Source of the DNA: Rhodobacterales bacterium
GTDB taxonomy: Bacteria > Pseudomonadota > Alphaproteobacteria > Rhodobacterales > Rhodobacteraceae
Reading direction: 5' to 3'
Assembly: GCA_013298485.1 (NCBI GenBank)
Contig: JAAFHS010000174.1
Location: 1 to 6,150 of the forward strand
DNA length: 6,150 nt
Below, piece after piece: positions 5,208 through 6,150 of the stretch (position 1 is its first letter; the number at the start of each line of letters is the position of its first letter). The translations under genes were made by a program, and so were the position numbers. The notes beneath the pieces are model-generated. The model saw nothing but the letters and a program-made list of their open reading frames with translations. It made no database searches and was not told the origin of the DNA.

Positions 5208-6150
5208 ACGTTCAAAAGCAGATGTTCGCGTTCCCATGGGCTGATGACCTGAAGGAACTCTTTGTATTCATTGCGTTTGACAGAATCGTAGACCTTGCAG
5301 AAGTCCATACCCACGACCTCTTGCAGGGCCTTGTCTTCCTCCAGCAAATCGAGCGCATCGCCGAGGTTCACGGGGATTTCGTCGCTGTCGATATAGGCGG
5401 AGCCTGCGAATTCAGGACGCGGGGCCTTTTTCTCCATCAATCCCAGATAGCCGCAGGCGAGGGTGGCGGCGATCCCGAGATAGGGGTTGCAATCCATGCC
5501 GGGCAGGCGGTTTTCGACGCGGCGGGCCGCCGGACTGCTGATCGGGATGCGCAGGCCGGTGGTGCGGTTGTCGCGGCCCCATTCCAGATTGATGGGGGCG
5601 GCGAAATCGGGGACGTAGCGGCGGTAGCTGTTGACGTAAGGGGCGAGCAGCGCGATGGCACCGGACAGATGGTTCTGCATGCCTGCGATGAAGTGCAGGA
5701 AGGCGTCGGTTTCCACGCCCTTGGGACCTGCGAAGATGTTCTTTTCGGTCTTGGCATCGATCACGGAGGTGTGGATGTGCATCGCACTGCCGGGTTCACC
5801 CGCGATGGGTTTGGCCATGAAGGTGGCGAAACAATCGTGGCGCAACGCGGCTTCGCGGATCAGGCGTTTGAAGAAGAACACCTCATCCGCAAGGCGGATC
5901 GGGTCACCATGGGCAAGGTTCAATTCGATCTGGCCTGCGCCGCCTTCCTGCAGGATGCCGTCAATCTCAAGCCCCTGCGCCTCGGCGAAGTCATAGATGT
6001 CATCGATGACCTTGCCGTATTCATCGACCGCCGACAGGGAATAGGCCTGCTTGCCCGCGGCCCTGCGGCCCGAACGCCCCATGGGGGGGATCACGGGCTG
6101 GTTGGGGTCGATGTTGCGGGCGGTGAGGAAAAATTCCATCTCGGGCGCCA
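5204..6150 (-). CDS. puuA: Glutamine synthetase-family protein, PuuA-like (gamma-glutamylputrescine synthetase); N-terminus beyond right edge
   Basis: The frame is open from the right edge to TGA 5204-5206, giving 314 visible residues. Members are usually near 450, so roughly 130-140 N-terminal residues are missing. The catalytic domain begins in APEMEFFL at the edge, whose glutamates are metal ligands in this family. Next come QEGGAGQIELNL (minus-strand 5948-5913), a metal and glutamate site; GSAMHIHTS (about 5788-5762), with the ATP/metal-site histidine; NRTTGLRIP (about 5569-5543); and ARRVENRLPGMDCNPYLG (about 5527-5474). The C-terminus lacks the NLYDLPP-type adenylylation site of nitrogen-assimilating GlnA. 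This and the adjacent oxidase point to ATP-dependent gamma-glutamylation of an amine, most likely putrescine. Related family members use methylamine or other amines, so the substrate is inferred. It overlaps the oxidase start by 4 bp and leads this operon, as far as can be seen. Confidence 0.88.
   Translation of the reverse strand, partial: APEMEFFLTARNIDPNQPVIPPMGRSGRRAAGKQAYSLSAVDEYGKVIDDIYDFAEAQGLEIDGILQEGGAGQIELNLAHGDPIRLADEVFFFKRLIREAALRHDCFATFMAKPIAGEPGSAMHIHTSVIDAKTEKNIFAGPKGVETDAFLHFIAGMQNHLSGAIALLAPYVNSYRRYVPDFAAPINLEWGRDNRTTGLRIPISSPAARRVENRLPGMDCNPYLGIAATLACGYLGLMEKKAPRPEFAGSAYIDSDEIPVNLGDALDLLEEDKALQEVVGMDFCKVYDSVKRNEYKEFLQVISPWEREHLLLNV

Overview
The window is GC-rich, and its proteins look alphaproteobacterial, most likely from the order Rhodobacterales. 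The NAD synthetase, the PuuA/PuuB-like pair and promoter elements of the TAGGGT type all fit that group. This placement comes from recognising the proteins, not from a database search. The window holds five protein genes, two of them cut by its edges. I see no tRNA, rRNA, CRISPR array, insertion sequence or phage gene.

Layout. (1) From 1 to 767, minus strand: an exported MORN-repeat protein, cut at the left edge, with a signal peptide and an exact 23-residue repeat. (2) From 768 to 880: a divergent promoter region with an inverted repeat placed around the likely -10 box of the MORN gene. (3) From 881 to 2542, plus strand: nadE, a glutamine-dependent NAD+ synthetase with both catalytic domains intact. 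(4) From 2543 to 2614: a nested palindrome between two convergent genes, a likely two-way terminator and possibly a REP-like repeat. (5) From 2613 to 3803, minus strand: a DegT/DnrJ/EryC1/StrS-family PLP aminotransferase. (6) From 3804 to 3905: an intergenic gap with a perfect 11-bp inverted repeat over a possible promoter and the ribosome binding site of the aminotransferase. (7) From 3906 to 5207, minus strand: a PuuB-like FAD amine oxidase. (8) From 5204 to 6150, minus strand: the C-terminal two thirds of a PuuA-like glutamine synthetase, cut at the right edge.

How the genes work together. The glutamine synthetase-like gene and the oxidase overlap through ATGA and form a translationally coupled pair. 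By analogy with the Puu pathway, the first would gamma-glutamylate putrescine or a similar amine, and the second would oxidise the product to an aldehyde. The aminotransferase lies downstream on the same strand but has its own apparent control region. Its fold class is normally associated with amino-sugar synthesis, so its link to amine catabolism is uncertain. NadE and the MORN protein are divergently transcribed and have no obvious functional link to the rest.

Novelty. Most of the window is ordinary chromosomal content. The items most worth checking are the two promoter-associated inverted repeats, the nested palindrome at 2554-2614, and the DegT-type aminotransferase beside a puuAB-like pair. 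I do not see a clearly new multi-gene system.
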